A stretch of DNA of 64,000 nucleotides from Sipunculus nudus (taxonomy: Eukaryota > Annelida > Sipuncula > Golfingiida > Sipunculidae): assembly GCA_026874595.1 (NCBI GenBank), contig CM049306.1, positions 93,547,642 through 93,611,641 of the forward strand. The letters are read 5' to 3'. Position 1 is the stretch's first letter; each line of letters starts with the position of its first letter. Positions 38,201-51,619 of this stretch are shown one piece after another. A model generated the notes under the pieces. That model did no database searches. It worked only from the letters and a program-made list of their open reading frames with translations, and was not told the origin of the DNA. The translations under genes were made by a program, and so were the position numbers.

Positions 38201-40425
38201 AAGGGGGGGGGGGAATCATCTATTATGCCAAGATGCATGGTGTACAAGAGGGGGGGGGGATCATCTATTATGCCAAGGCGCATGGTGTCCAACAGGGGGA
38301 AAAATCATCTATCATGCCAAGACACATGGTGTACAAGAGGGGGGAAAATCATCTATCATGCCAAGATGCATGGTTTACAAGAGGGGGGGGGGAATCATCT
38401 ATCATAACAAGACGCATGGTGTACAAGAGGGGGGATCATCTATTGTGCCAGGATGCATGAATTACAAAAGGGGGGAAAATCAACAATCATGCCAAGACGC
38501 TTGGTGTACCAGAGGGGGGAAAATTATGCATCATGCCAAGACGTATGGTGTACAAGAGGGATAAAAATCACCCATCATGCCAAGACGCATGATGTACAAG
38601 AGCAAAATGATCATCATTCATGCCAACACGCATGATGTACAAGAGGGGAAAAAATCTTCTATCATGCCAAGACGCATGGTGTACAAGAGGAAAAAAGATT
38701 ATCGATCATGCCAAGACGGATGATGTACAAGAGAGACAAAAGACCATTAATCATGCCAAGACACATGATATACAAGAGGAAAAAAGATCATCGATCATGC
38801 CAAGACGCATGATGTACAAGAGGGACAAAAGACATTAATCATGCCAAGACACTTGATATACAAGAGGAAAAAAGATCATTGATTATGCCAAGACGTATGA
38901 TGTACAAGAGGTAAAAAGACCATCCTTCATGCCAAGACGCATGATGTACAAGAGGAAAAAAGATCATCGATCATGCCAAGACGTATGATGTACAAGAGAG
39001 ACAAAAGACCATTAATCATGCCAAGACACATGATATACAAGAGGAAAAAAGATCATCGATCATGCCAAGACGCATGATGTACAAGAGGGACAAAAGACCA
39101 TTAATCATGCCAAGACACTTGATATACAAGAGGAAAAAAGATCATTGATTATGCCAAGACGTATGATGTACAAGAGGTAAAAAGACCATCCTTCATGCCA
39201 AGACGCATGATGTACAAGAGGAAAAAAGATCATCGATCATGCCAAGACGCATGATGTACAAGAGGGACAAAAGACCATCTATAATGCCAAGACACATGAT
39301 GTACAAGAGCAAAATGATCATCATTTATGCCAACACGCATGATGTACAAGAGGGGAAAAAATCTTCTATCATGCCAAGACGCATGGTGTACAAGAGGAAA
39401 AAAGATCATCGATCATGCCAAGACGGATGATGTACAAGAGGGACAAAAGACCATCTATAATGCCAAGACACATGATGTACAAGAAGAAAAAAGACCATAC
39501 ATCATGCCAAGACGCATGATGTACAAGAGGAAAAAAGATCATCGATCATGCCAAGACGCATGATGTACAAGAGAGACAAAAGACCATTAATCATGCCAAG
39601 ACACATGATATACAAGAGGAAAAAAGATCATCGATCATGCCAAGACGCATGATGTACAAGAGGGACAAAAGACCATTAATCATGCCAAGACACTTGATAT
39701 ACAAGAGGAAAAAAGATCATTGATTATGCCAAGACGAATGATGTACAAGAGGTAAAAAGACCATCCTTCATGCCAAGACGCATGATGTACAAGAGGAAAA
39801 AAGATCATCGATCATGCCAAGACGTATGATGTACAAGAGAGACAAAAGACCGTTAATCATGCCAAGACACATGATATACAAGAGGAAAAAAGATCATCGA
39901 TCATGCCAAGACGCATGATGTACAAGAGGGACAAAAGACCATTAATCATGCCAAGACACTTGATATACAAGAGGAAAAAAGATCATTGATTATGCCAAGA
40001 CGTATGATGTACAAGAGGTAAAAAGACCATCCTTCATGCCAAGACGCATGATGTACAAGAGGAAAAAAGATCATCGATCATGCCAAGACGCATGATGTAC
40101 AAGAGGAAAAAAAGACCATACATCATGCCAAGACGCATGATGTACAAGAGGAAAAAAGATCATCGATCATGCCAAGACGCATGATGTACAAGAGGAAAAA
40201 AGACCATCAATCATGCCAAGACGCATGATGTACAAGAGGTAAAAGACCATCAATCATGCAAAGACGCATGATGTACAAGAGGTAAAAGACCATCAATCAT
40301 GCAAAGACGCATAATGTACAAGAGGTAAAAGACCATCAATCATGCAAAGACGCATGATGTATAAGGGGGGGGGGGATCATCCATCATGCCAAGACGGTTG
40401 ATGTACAAAAGGAACAACAGATAAT
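35237..40425 (+). repeat. Satellite array, about 44-45-bp unit, with higher-order structure
   Basis: Roughly 115-120 tandem units of CATGCCAAGACGCATGATGT followed by ACAAGAGG and a variable tail. Three blocks: about 35450-35880 with exact 45-bp units (tail GACAAAAGACCATCCGT); about 35880-38520 with G-run tails of varying length (GGGGAAAATCATCTAT); about 38520-40380 with tail AAAAAAGATCATCGAT. In the third block the variant TTGATATACAAGAGG recurs near 38852, 39118, 39691 and 39958, giving a 267-bp higher-order unit. In the second block the variant TTGTGCCAGGATGCATGAAT recurs near 36528, 37730 and 38443. Units decay at both edges. The long frames over this array (up to about 406 codons) reflect the absence of stop codons. 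Confidence 0.97.
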
Positions 40426-43079
40426 CCATCAATGTTGTTATATTTAACCTAAATATGTTGCCTTTTGGTGTAATGTTACCATTATACCTTCTACATTTTT
40501 CTTCGTTGTTCACTTAATATTTCATTGTTGTTTGGATATAATTTTTTTTATAAAATATGTATGAGTTGAGAATTTAGGCATGGTCCAAACAAAGCGTTTT
40601 AACGTCCTAAACTTTGACGATACAGGTCCCCTTGCAGCAAGATAGATTCTCCGCAGATAGATCCTCAGACGATCTTCTTTTACAAGCTTACCGAAACCTC
40701 ACCCTTATTTCTCCCATTTTCTCGAAACCGCATGCAGCTGCCATTTTGCATTCATACTAAACCCAGTTGTACGTTTCAGGTCGGCTGTCGAAATCATAAG
40801 TATATCGCTAGTCATTTAAAATAATTTAATTGAATAAGTAAAGAAATACATTATTTAAATGAACCTTTTTAAAAAAGAAAAATCTTATCATATTTAGTGA
40901 CTACTGAATCTTATATTGTTATTACAACAACAGTTCATCTGATGTACTATCCTTAGTTTAAAAAAGACAATTGTGTTCGTGCACATTTTCAAGCAACCAT
41001 AAGACAAAATGTTTGAAAGTGTTTTTATAGTGTTTTAAGTGTTTTCATATTGTTTTAAAGTGTTTCCAGATGTTGTCTTTGCATGCAAGGTCCCTTTTAC
41101 ACATTCAATTGAAATAATAAGTCTCACATGGGAGTTAAAAAATGTAGATCTATATGAGCACATTTAATTCTATTTCTGGAAATCATATATTCAACTTAGC
41201 TAGAAATAACCTTTTAAACTAATAATACTACCACGCATTTAATAATTCAAACATCCGCTTGTTCAAGAATGTTTTCTCTTCACAGCTCTACATAATGCCA
41301 GAAGCCATATGGCAACAAATCTGCATCCATACTTATTTTGTTGAAACTTAAACCGTTTCACAGCATTAAACATTTATTTAAAAATGACATTTAAAGAAAT
41401 TTGCTTTTACTCTTTTATTCTGAATCAAATTTCTTCACTCATTACTTTTAATTTTCCAACTCTTTCACTTATAATCAAAATCCAACAGCTTATCTTACAA
41501 CCTGAATACAACCTGTGAATAGTTATTGATAATGTTCTATGGTCACAGGTATTTATATAGGAAAATTCTAGTTTAAGACGTATTAAGAAAACTCATTAAC
41601 AAACAGAAATAAAAGAACAGCGATTAAAATTAATGAGCAGTTATGAAGCCATTGGGAACTATTTACAAATTTTCTAAAATCTTAGCTCATAATGGAAGAT
41701 CACTCATATTGAAAATGAAAAAAATATATTACATTATTACACTAGCTATTGCACTAGCTTACACAAACACAAGGTCAACATTTCAAGGGGCCTGCATGTC
41801 AAACGCCTGTGTTTTCTTATGTTTTGATTTAATTATCAATTGTAAAATTGAATCGGTGTACTTTCTTCATCTGGCGTGAACATTTTTTATTAAGTGATTA
41901 AACTAATATTTTTTTAAATATGAAAACTATACGACAAGGGATTGTGTGTTCAAAGTTTGCTGTTCACTTCCAAAATATTTACAGATACGAACTTGGTTTC
42001 TGTGTTGCTAAAAGTAATGAATGACCGGTGAGGCAGACACGTGATTTAAAAATAAGTATTTTCATTGAAACCATTTCTGTAAATAAATATTTGAAGGTAT
42101 TTCATTATCATTCATCAGATTAGGAACAACTGTAACACATGAAATATGATCCAGATGATGGTAAGAAGGATATGGAAATTCCTGTTGGTTCAGGATGCAA
42201 TTGGAAATTTATCGAAAAATGTTATACATGTTTATTGAAATCTTTTACTCTAAATATGGCCAACTTGAGGCCAAAAATACACTGTCCTGGTGGATTTATG
42301 AAAACCGGAAACTACAGGCCCTTACTTGTATAACTTTTCAAATATCATATCATGCAACATACAATTAATGGGCGACAACATGGGTGCAACTGTTAACATT
42401 TGTTCAGTCTACCTGTAAAGGAGAGTATAGTATTAAAGATGATGAAATCAATTATAAAAGTCAAAATGCATCAGTAAAATATAGTAAGAATGTCAAGGGG
42501 TGAAATTTAAAGAGAAAATAATCTTATTTATAAAGAGGTATTTGCTTATTTAATTTATGTCAGTAGATTATATGTATTTCGTAATATTCTTGTAAAATAT
42601 TATTATAAATATTAATGTTCCCGATGTCAGATTGTTGTACAATGGTAGAGGTCGTGTGAAAATAAAAACTTGCCTAACACAGAGTTGCTCTTAAGTAAAC
42701 AAAAAATGATCGGAAACTGGTAAACAGATGGAGTTACACACCTTTTGTAACACATCTAACCTTAAATACCAAGGGGGCGTCCAGGGGTGTTGCAGAGTGA
42801 AGACCAATTATAAATAAAGTGTAGAACAATTGATGCCCTGTACATAAATACTACCCTGATACTATTTACATGATTTCATTCCAAGTATTCTAAATAATTA
42901 ATACGGAGTTGGCTTTTTTTCTAGACCACGGTCTACCCGCTTCTGTTCTGATTTGACTCTCCAAATTCGGCAGACGTATCGGTGGTGTGCTCTTCTAGGA
43001 CAAGTTTGTTTTATTTTGCGGGATTATGCCGTATTAAGCTGAATAATTAATAACTTTAATATTTCGCCATTAGGTGCCC
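40426..43079. other. Non-coding stretch, nothing recognised
   Basis: AT-rich with no repeat unit recognised. A frame at 41643-41879 contains an internal signal-peptide-like MKKIYYIITLAIALAY (from 41715) but the rest shows no domain; it is not called. Confidence 0.55.
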
Positions 43080-44575
43080 CTATTTCTTTTGTGCTGCAAT
43101 GTCCTCCACGCCTGTGACGCTTTTTCAAGAGGCGCCTCGGGGATTTTCTCTGGCCTTTTAAGACCATGGCCAGAGCGCATGACCTGCGCAAAAGGCATTT
43201 CCGTGCAATACGCGGTCACGCAGGTCCACTATTATTCCCCATTGATCCCCCATATCCATTGTAACGCCTCGAAAGGATTTTTTTTCTCTCAAAAGGAAGT
43301 AAAGGGTTTAAATCCAAAGACCACATGGCTCCGCTCTCAATGGGAGGGCTTTTCAGTTTGGTCAACACTGGGCACTGAGTCCAGTGATATGACCACCGTT
43401 TGACAATTTTTTGGATGGGTTACAAGTATGGTGATTTTTATACATTCAAAAATATTTTTCCATGGTAACCATGGTTTCAAAAGTTCGGCCAAGTCATGTG
43501 TTTTATGAAGTTTTTTTTTCAAAGAGAAGCCCAACAACTTCATTAACCTTCGGGTTGGTTTAGGGTTGGGTCGGGGGGGGGGGGGGGTGTTCACATATTT
43601 TTTAAGATCCGTTGTCTGTAGGGACGGTGAAACATGAAACAATATCACCAGTACATCTTTAAATTGTAAGAAACAAACTAGAAGCTGTAGTCAGGGCGTA
43701 CATACCTCAACCTTGCGAGTGGCAGAACAAATAAATACGAATTGGTGGCTTCCACACGGGGACAAAGAAAGTCATAATGGTTTATAAGAAAATATAGATT
43801 GTGGTGATTTTCATTACCTGTAAAATGAAATGGATTATTGATATGTCTTTATCCTAACCCTCTACAAATATTCAGCAAAACATTTTTCGCCTGTCACGCT
43901 TTTTCAGGAGGCGACCAGTTATGCCCACTGAACCCCATTTCCATTGTATCGCCTGTTAAGAAATTTGACTCTGTCAAAAGGAAGTAAAGATTTTAAATTC
44001 AACTGCGGAACACATGTCCACATAAATCTTTGAATAGGGAGCATTTTACCGCTAAGTGGACACAAAGAGCTGAGACCCTTTACACGATCACCGTTTTACA
44101 GGTTTACAGGTATGTTGATTTATTTACATTCAGAAGTATCCTTCCATGATAACCATGGATTTACTAGTTCGGCCGATTTATGGGTTGTTTATAAAAAAGT
44201 TTTTTTTCAGAAGGAAGCCCGGGGGGAATGCACACACTTCTTAGTGTCCTCAATCTCTTGGGGACTTTGATACCCCCACCAGAATCTACTAAACAGTCGT
44301 TCGTTCATTCGTGCACGTTTCATGAAAAACATTGTCATGGTTCAGAAACACGGGTTCACCAGGCGAGTGGCAGAACAACTGCATACGAATCGGCGGCTTC
44401 TACTCGGGGACAAAGAAATAGCCACTCATATTTATTCCTTTGTGGAATTGTGATGATGGCACTTAAGAAAAAATATATTATGGTGATTGCGATTACCTCC
44501 AAAAATGTAATGGATTACGGATGCAGTTTAACTCTACCCCTCTGCTAAGTTTCAGCAAACTCTGTATTACATTTT
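43080..44575 (+). repeat. Direct tandem duplication, ~780-bp unit
   Basis: Two copies offset by 779 bp at CGCCTGTGACGC (43109) and CGCCTGTCACGC (43888). Shared landmarks in order: CTTTTTCAnGAGGCG, CCATTGTAnCGCCT, AAAAGGAAGTAAAG, CCATGnTAACCATGG, AGTTCGGCC, AGAAGCCC, GAGTGGCAGAACAA, GGGGACAAAGAAA, TGGTGATTnnnATTACCT and TCAGCAAA. Divergence is considerable, with indels. The content is non-coding; open frames over it are not conserved between the copies. Confidence 0.8.
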
Positions 44576-46479
44576 GCGTTCATTTGCTGAAAGACAATGC
44601 AAGGAACCAAGGCTGAAGTGGTTTCTTTGCTAAATGCTTTCATCGAAATATATCAACCTGCTTTCTATTATCTGCGAGAGTTGTCAATTTTGCATCAGAC
44701 CGGCTTATTCCATGACAATTTACAGTACATAAAAGGGGCCCAATCAGCAATCACCTATCTGACTTTTATAAACAAAGGTTATCCTTTGGAGCTTTCATAA
44801 AAATAAGCCAGAAAACGTGAATATCATCGCACACAGGCTGTTTGTTTTGTTTATTGGAACCCGTTATAATGTGTGGGGGCCCGCCAAAATATCTTAACAA
44901 ATTCAACAAAGGGCATCTGGCAGCAACTCAGTTAAGCCAGTGCTTTGCAAACGGCACCTTGCAACAAATGACCATTCTGCCTCCGCAAATATGCAACCTA
45001 CTACCTTTGGTTACATGTTTTTCCCTTTTGCCAACAATGCTGTTATTACAAACATGTCGATAAACAAGTTCACATATCCTTCTTGAAGGTCTTATAAGAA
45101 CTTTTCACAACCAAAATTACCTTTAATCATTAAAATATACACAGTGGAAGCCAAAAATCACAATTTTTTTTTTTATCAAAATGTAGGCGAATAGTCCCCT
45201 TTAAACCAAAAATTTAATACTGTTGGAAAATATTTTTCTGGGCCTATTTTTTCACATTGGCAGCTATACGTTTCGCGTACAAGAGACTTAAACGACATAT
45301 GCATGTGTATACAAATAACGCATGTGTCTGTTTACATGCCTTAGACAATACCCTCAGCTGACTACACTGAATAAACATCGTGTTTTACGATGTCGCCTGA
45401 GCTTCAACTAATACAAAGCATCTTTCATATAATTTCACGGTAGAATGCTTCTTTATACAATCATTATATCTACAATATTTCCCAAGCAAGGAAGCTGTCG
45501 GACCTATGTTGTTTATCGAAAAAAAAACTTCTCACTTAAAAATTCGTACACACCCTTTATATGCCTCACGTCTCTTTCCAAAATTTATTTATTGTATGAT
45601 TTCTAGAATACAATAATTTTTCTTTCTATGTTGATATTTTTAGGGAGGGTGTTCCTGGAGAAATCCAGCAGAAGTAATCGTTATATCATAAACGTGAAAC
45701 ACATAACAAAAGTTCTTGCAGAAACCTTAGAATTCAAATATGCGTAGTTTAGTTCCCGTCAGCTCATTACAAAAATATGGATCATACAGAGCCGTGGATT
45801 TTCCACGGGAGCAGTTAGTATCTTATTAATGTCCAGTTTAGCCTTCAATGTCATGCAATTATTGCAAGTATATGCTTTTCGCATTCCATATGGAAAGGAA
45901 CTTATAAAACCGAAGTTGTATCATAAAATATAAATGAAGATTTACCACTCCAAAACACAATGTAATTTCTTAGGAAAAAAATACCTTTAGTAAACAGTAT
46001 TTTGTCCGTAACTTTTACAAGAAATTTAAACCGACTGACAGACTGATTTACATACAGGTCAACGAAGAGAAAAACTGGTTAAAGTTTCCTATATCACCCC
46101 CTTAAAAAACTCTAACAGAGTGTGACAATTTTTACTCGCAAAACACAAGTGGAAGGGGAAATGACGCCCTTTGAAACCATCTGTTTCTCATCCATTGACA
46201 AGTAACGCCTTTGAAATATACCAAAATGGCTAAAATATGCATTGTAGACCTTTAAACGTGGCATTATTGGAATCTCCATACCTCAAATCCTACTAATTAA
46301 TGTGAAGATCATTGACATCTGACCACTGTTACACATGTTAAGTAGACATCGAAATTCTTATGGGAAGTGGGTAAATGGCGGACATCTTGAACACATGGCG
46401 GCCAAATTGGATTTTTGTATGGCTAACGTTTTTTTCTTGTAAAGGGGTCTGGAATAAACAAACGTGCAAAATTTAGTGC
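44576..46479. other. Non-coding stretch, nothing recognised
   Basis: Small frames at 44597-44800 and 44842-45063 have no recognisable domain. A T run lies near 45164-45173. No repeat unit identified. Confidence 0.5.
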
Positions 46480-48040
46480 TTGTATCACCAACAAGTATTC
46501 CGGCCATATTTGCACTTTTCTGCTAGATTGGTCATTGAGCCAGGTAGGCCAAATTTGAGATAAATGTCCCTTAAAGTCCTAAAAATTCCAAGCTTATTTT
46601 CGTAAACTATAGGTAATTATATTTAGTTAATGAGGTCTGCTCGGAATCTGTTCTTGCAAACAGATTATCGATCATCAAATTGAGCCTGTGGGGGAATAAT
46701 CAGAATTTTAGTTGAACCGACTTAGAACACCTTTAGGCCAGTAACTCTATCAGCCTGGAAGTAACCAATACGTACATGGATTATTTCGAAAGGTATGAAT
46801 GTGCACTTTAAAATGCATACTCATTTGAAACAAATAAAGGTTAAGTGTAACATTTACAGATATAAAAGGTATGCCATACCCTTAAGACATTGCCAACAAC
46901 AACCTTTTTGTACATAGAAGTTTCCCCAGGGACCCTATATGAGAACAGAACTCCTATTTTTTGCAGGTTTGTAGTAACTAGATACTTGCCATCAAATTGC
47001 ATACCTGTATTTAGTCTTATGTGGCCAATTTTTTATAACTTTCCTGAGAAATTGAGTAAAAGTTCAGAAATCGAACAATTGTGAGAATTGCGTACATTTT
47101 TCAACTGTTTCCTCCCAGCTGCTGTTGGTCTCAAGTCAGGATCACAAATTTAGTATCACTGGATAGCTATACCCCCCAGCGTATTAAAGCATGCATAAAT
47201 TTTAGAAATCCTACTGAAATGTAGCAAAACAATTTTGAAAAAGTTACTCCCTACCCCGTAATTTCACTCGATTTTTCAAGCTCTTATATATGATTTGAAA
47301 TCTGCATCACTGAGATATCGCCTTTTCTTTCTCTGGACAGTATCTTATTTACTTATTATGACATTATTATTAATATTACTGAGCGACTTTAAAGTAATTT
47401 TGCTTTTTCATCTTGTCTGTATTTTCATAAAGAAAGGGATCATGAATAGTTCTGAATAGTTCTATCTTTCGTTATTTATCAACAAAAAGAGTGGAATAGT
47501 CCTGCTGGTGACCTGACGTGGCTATGTGAGTGCGTTGTATTGGTCAATATACAATCCATATAGAATAAATGAGGTTTATATTTCATGTGTAACACTGCAG
47601 TTGGTCACCTGTTTTAATGAGTATAGGTGTTCAACAATGCCCCGTTGAGGTCCAATATCAATATCTGACTGTGGCGAGGAGGGCTTTTTTCATTTTTTTT
47701 TAAATTAATTTTCAGCTCAGCGAATTATAGGTTATCTGAACTACAGTGGTGATCTTTTGTTCGCTTGTTTGTCCCAGTTGTCCGTCCAACTGGACGTAAT
47801 TTTAGCATTTCACAAATCAAAACAGTTCTTGTTTCAGACCCGAAAGTTTGCGACAAATTAATTAGAGGCAAATCTGTTAACATACCTGCAATTTCTTTTC
47901 GAGATTAAGCAAAAGCTCCGTTTTTCTTTGATAAACGAATGTTACATTTCAAGATGGCTTATATCAAAATCACTTGTTTTATATCCTTCACATACATGAA
48001 GCTGTTAGAATATGTTTGTATGTTTAAGTCGGGCTCAGTT
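46480..48040 (+). repeat. Left arm of a large inverted repeat
   Basis: This segment matches the reverse complement of 50170-51570. Landmarks: TCTGATT/AATCAGAATTTTAGTTGAAC (46699), GTCTTATGTGGCCA (47015), GGATAGCTAT (47160), ATCACTGAGATATCGCCTTT (47306), TTAAAGTAATTTTGCTT (47389), TTATTTATCAACAAAAAGAG (47472) and ACATTTCAAGATGGC (47942). It also includes a GTCCGTCCAACTGG tract near 47779 and GCTCAG near 47713, so it belongs to the same broad element family as 745-2045. No transposase or RT frame seen. Confidence 0.8.
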
Positions 48041-50169
48041 CAATATCCTGATCAATATTCTATAATTGAAAAGTTAGAGACTTAAATATAATAAACTGGG
48101 TCAGACCACCAGGAAAGATATAAAGTCAATTTATTAACAATAAACAATTATATTTAAGTTTATACCAGAAATTAGAACTGAATAATTAGTTATCAGCTTA
48201 AACATTTAGCTTTACCATACATGTCACCCTATTTCATAGCACTTTTCTTAAACACTTTCATTTATTGTTTATGCACCCATATTGATGTAAAGAGTGAAAC
48301 CAAAACATTTGAAAAGTATTACAATTAATTTTACCTTTTGATTAAAATTTTGGAGTGAGAGTTTGAGTGATATTGGGCAATTTTGAGATGAAAAAGATAT
48401 TTGTTACCAATTATCACGGCACGAAGATGCTACTTCTTTTCTTGATACGGGATGTGGTAATATTTTTATCAAAATTGTGAAAATGACAATTTGAAGGTAG
48501 AAAAAAATATCAGAGAAGGGTAAGACATTGTGAGTGTATCTGCTTAACTTATAATTGATCCGGTCCCTATAGCTTGCTCCAGAATACAGTATTGACGTTC
48601 GGGTGGCAGGCTGCCGCTATTTGACCAGCCCTCCTCCCCTAATCATGCCTGAATAGGGGCAATTAACCATGCAGTTTCTCGCTTACTCTATAGCCTTGCG
48701 TGACTTTTATATAATCAGTTTCATTGGTTGAAGGAGGAAGGATAATATGTTAATATGCAAAATATTTGTTGATCTGCAGAAAGTGTCCATGAAATATACG
48801 CACCCATATCATATTTTCCTGAACATAATATGCTTGGAAAGTGGACATAATATGCTTGGAAAGTACTTTGCCTGACTAAAATATTACCAACTTGTTCCAT
48901 ACTGAATAATTTGATGGATGTCTTGATTTTTGGGTAATTTTCTCTTTTTTAAATTTTTGAAAATTGAATATTATTAAATATAAGCAAACTTTCACCATAT
49001 TTTCAGCTATTGTTACTCATTAAAAAGGAACAATTTTTTTAATGTTTAAAACTACTTCAGGCCAGGTTTTATGAGCATTACTTTTTTAAACAGTAAAAAC
49101 AATATTGTAATAAATAATCGATAAGAGCGGGGATCATTTTCAAGGCTGATAATAAAATTTGACTTGATCGTTTTCCAGCAACGTTTCCCTTTATTCATTA
49201 CTACTGATAAACATGTTTTTTTTTCAATAAAAATAGAAAAATCAGTCCGTGTGGCCCATTTATTGTATATTAAAATGTGGAAATACATTTAATTGACCTA
49301 TTGACCTAAAATTAGAGGCCTATTAGATTTACCAAGAAACACCTCTATGCATAATATTTTACTTCAAATAAGATTGACAGCTATATAATACTTACTTAAT
49401 GACCATCAGTACTGCTTGAAATACTTTATTATGACGCCATTGTAAGCATTGATAAATTTGAAAATATTTAGTTGACTTACCGCTCTCTCTAAGAAGTTAA
49501 ACTCAGTTGAACATAAGTTTACTTGAATAAATTTATTTTTCATTTTATTTTGCATATTTAATGTTTTCCATTTGATACCTCTTTAAAATAATTAATCAAA
49601 CGTGGAAACAGATTGAGCAATTTAACGACTTCTAAGAAATTGTGATAAGAGTTTTGAAATTTCACCCAGAAATTTGTTTTACAAATTTGATATAAGATCC
49701 ATATCTCATATTTTTTAGCATGGAATTACCTGATATTTGCTATGCATGTTGACCTTGGCCATATTCATTTTATGAATTTCAAGGCTACGTTTATCACATG
49801 TTGTGAAGGACAAATGTTTATTTAAAGAGTTATAAAAAGCAAACATGTCACAAGTTTTGGTTAAGCAATCTATATTTTGTATATTACCTCTACAAAATTT
49901 AAAGAGCATATCCTCTGAGTTTTCCGAATGCTAATTTAAAAAAAGTATAGCTATACAACTAAGCACTTTACCATTTGCTAAAATTTACAAAATTACAATC
50001 ATAGTAAAATTCAGCTGAGCGCCGTGACCCATGGGTCCCTTGTTTAACTAATGTATTACAAACATTTCTCGTTAACCAATACATATGAACACCGCATAAA
50101 AGTAATTTATTCAAATCAGGCTTCTCTGGAACTTTCATAAGGATAGAAGCATACGGAGCATGCATATGA
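48041..50169. other. Spacer between inverted-repeat arms, nothing recognised
   Basis: About 2.1 kb of AT-rich sequence. A 22-bp direct duplication, ACATAATATGCTTGGAAAGT, occurs at about 48823 and 48845. No gene. Confidence 0.55.
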
Positions 50170-51570
50170 AGCATAATAAAATATATGTATTCTAAATAAA
50201 CACTTTGGATATGGGCACATGGATATCGACATGTTTGATAAACTATATTCCAAACTAGTGTTTTTGAAGTTAGGCCATCTTGAAATGTGACAATGCATGG
50301 TTTTAATGGAAAACGAAGTTTTTTGCTTAATTTAATGGAAGAAATATTTACCAAGTTTAAGGTATAATTATAGTTTTTGTCCCTAACTAACTGTATGAAA
50401 ACTGTCATGTCTGAAACTACCAGTATAACAGTATTGATTTGTGCCTTAATAGATGTCTGGCCGGCAGGCCAACCGGAAGACCAACCAGCCGGACGGACGA
50501 CAAAGAACAAACGCCATCGCTCAGATGACTTAACAATAAGTTGAGCTAGAATTAAAAAAAAATGAATCTATAAAAACCTTACTAAAGTAAAAAAAAATTA
50601 TGATTCGGCTCAACGAGGCGCGAGGGCGAACACCTACTCACGATAATAGGTAGCCAACTGCATTGTTACGTATTCCCCTCTTTTTGTTGATAAATAACAA
50701 ATTAAAAGATAGAACTCTACTCGATACCTTTCTTTTTTTGACAATACAGACAGGATGAAGAAGCAAAATTACTTTAAATTCTCTCACTAATACCAAAAAT
50801 TAGTCCATAGTAAGTAAATTAGAGACTGTCCAGAGAAGGAAAAGGCGATATCTCAGTGATGCAGATGACAAATCAGATCAAAGAGCTGAAAAAATCGAGT
50901 AAAATTAAGGGGTAGGGGGTAACATGTAATTTTTTTTCATTTCACGAAGACTTCTAAAATAAAGGCATGCATTAATACGCCTGGGGTCATAGCTATCCAG
51001 TGATACCAAATTTGTTATCCAAATTTGTATACCAGTTGAACAAATGTATGCAAATCTCAAAATGGTTAAATTACTGAAGTTTTACTCAGATTCTCATAAA
51101 AGTTATCAAAAATGGCCACATAAGACTAAATACAGGTATGCATTTAATTGCAAGTAACTAGCTACTGCAAACCTGCAAAAAATTAGGAGTACTGTATTCA
51201 AATATATGGTCACTGGTAAAACAGTTTGTTTTTCGCAAAATCTTATGTTACAATTTACCATTGTTTGTCTCAGATAAGTATGTGTTTTGAATTGCATGTT
51301 TCTACCTTTCGAACAATGTACGTATAAATTACTTTCAGGCTGACAGAGTTATTGACCTAAAAGGTGTTCATAAGTCGGTTCAACTAAAATTCTGATTTTT
51401 TTCCCGACAAGCTCAGTTTGACGCAGGATATGAAACCTTTTGCAAGAGCAGGTCCCGTGCAGACATCCTAATACTGATAGTTTGTTAAATAACCTTGGAA
51501 TCTGTAGTACTTTTAGGGACGATTAACTCCGTTTTTTTAGCAGTTTTGCAAACATGGCTCCCGGACTTAC
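50170..51570 (-). repeat. Right arm of the large inverted repeat
   Basis: Reverse complement of 46480-48040, with a GGACGG tract near 50490 and TTGAGCTAGAATT near 50541. The two arms differ by substitutions and indels, so they are separate insertions or an old inverted duplication rather than a recent palindrome. Confidence 0.8.
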
Positions 51571-51619
51571 CATAAGAGGAACACAGAACTACTCCCGTTA
51601 ATATAAACTCGTAAACGAG

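Noticed and set aside
35377-38460. Long open frames (up to about 406 codons) across the satellite, in several overlapping frames
   Set aside because: All arise from a stop-free tandem unit; they overlap in different frames, have no start context or splice support, and break with G-run length changes.
35237-40425. CRISPR-like appearance (regular direct repeats)
   Set aside because: There are no unique spacers; the whole unit is repeated, the genome is eukaryotic, and no cas genes are present.
41643-41879. Small secreted protein starting at the inner Met with MKKIYYIITLAIALAY
   Set aside because: The hydrophobic stretch is plausible but the rest is short and featureless; there is no promoter or conservation evidence.
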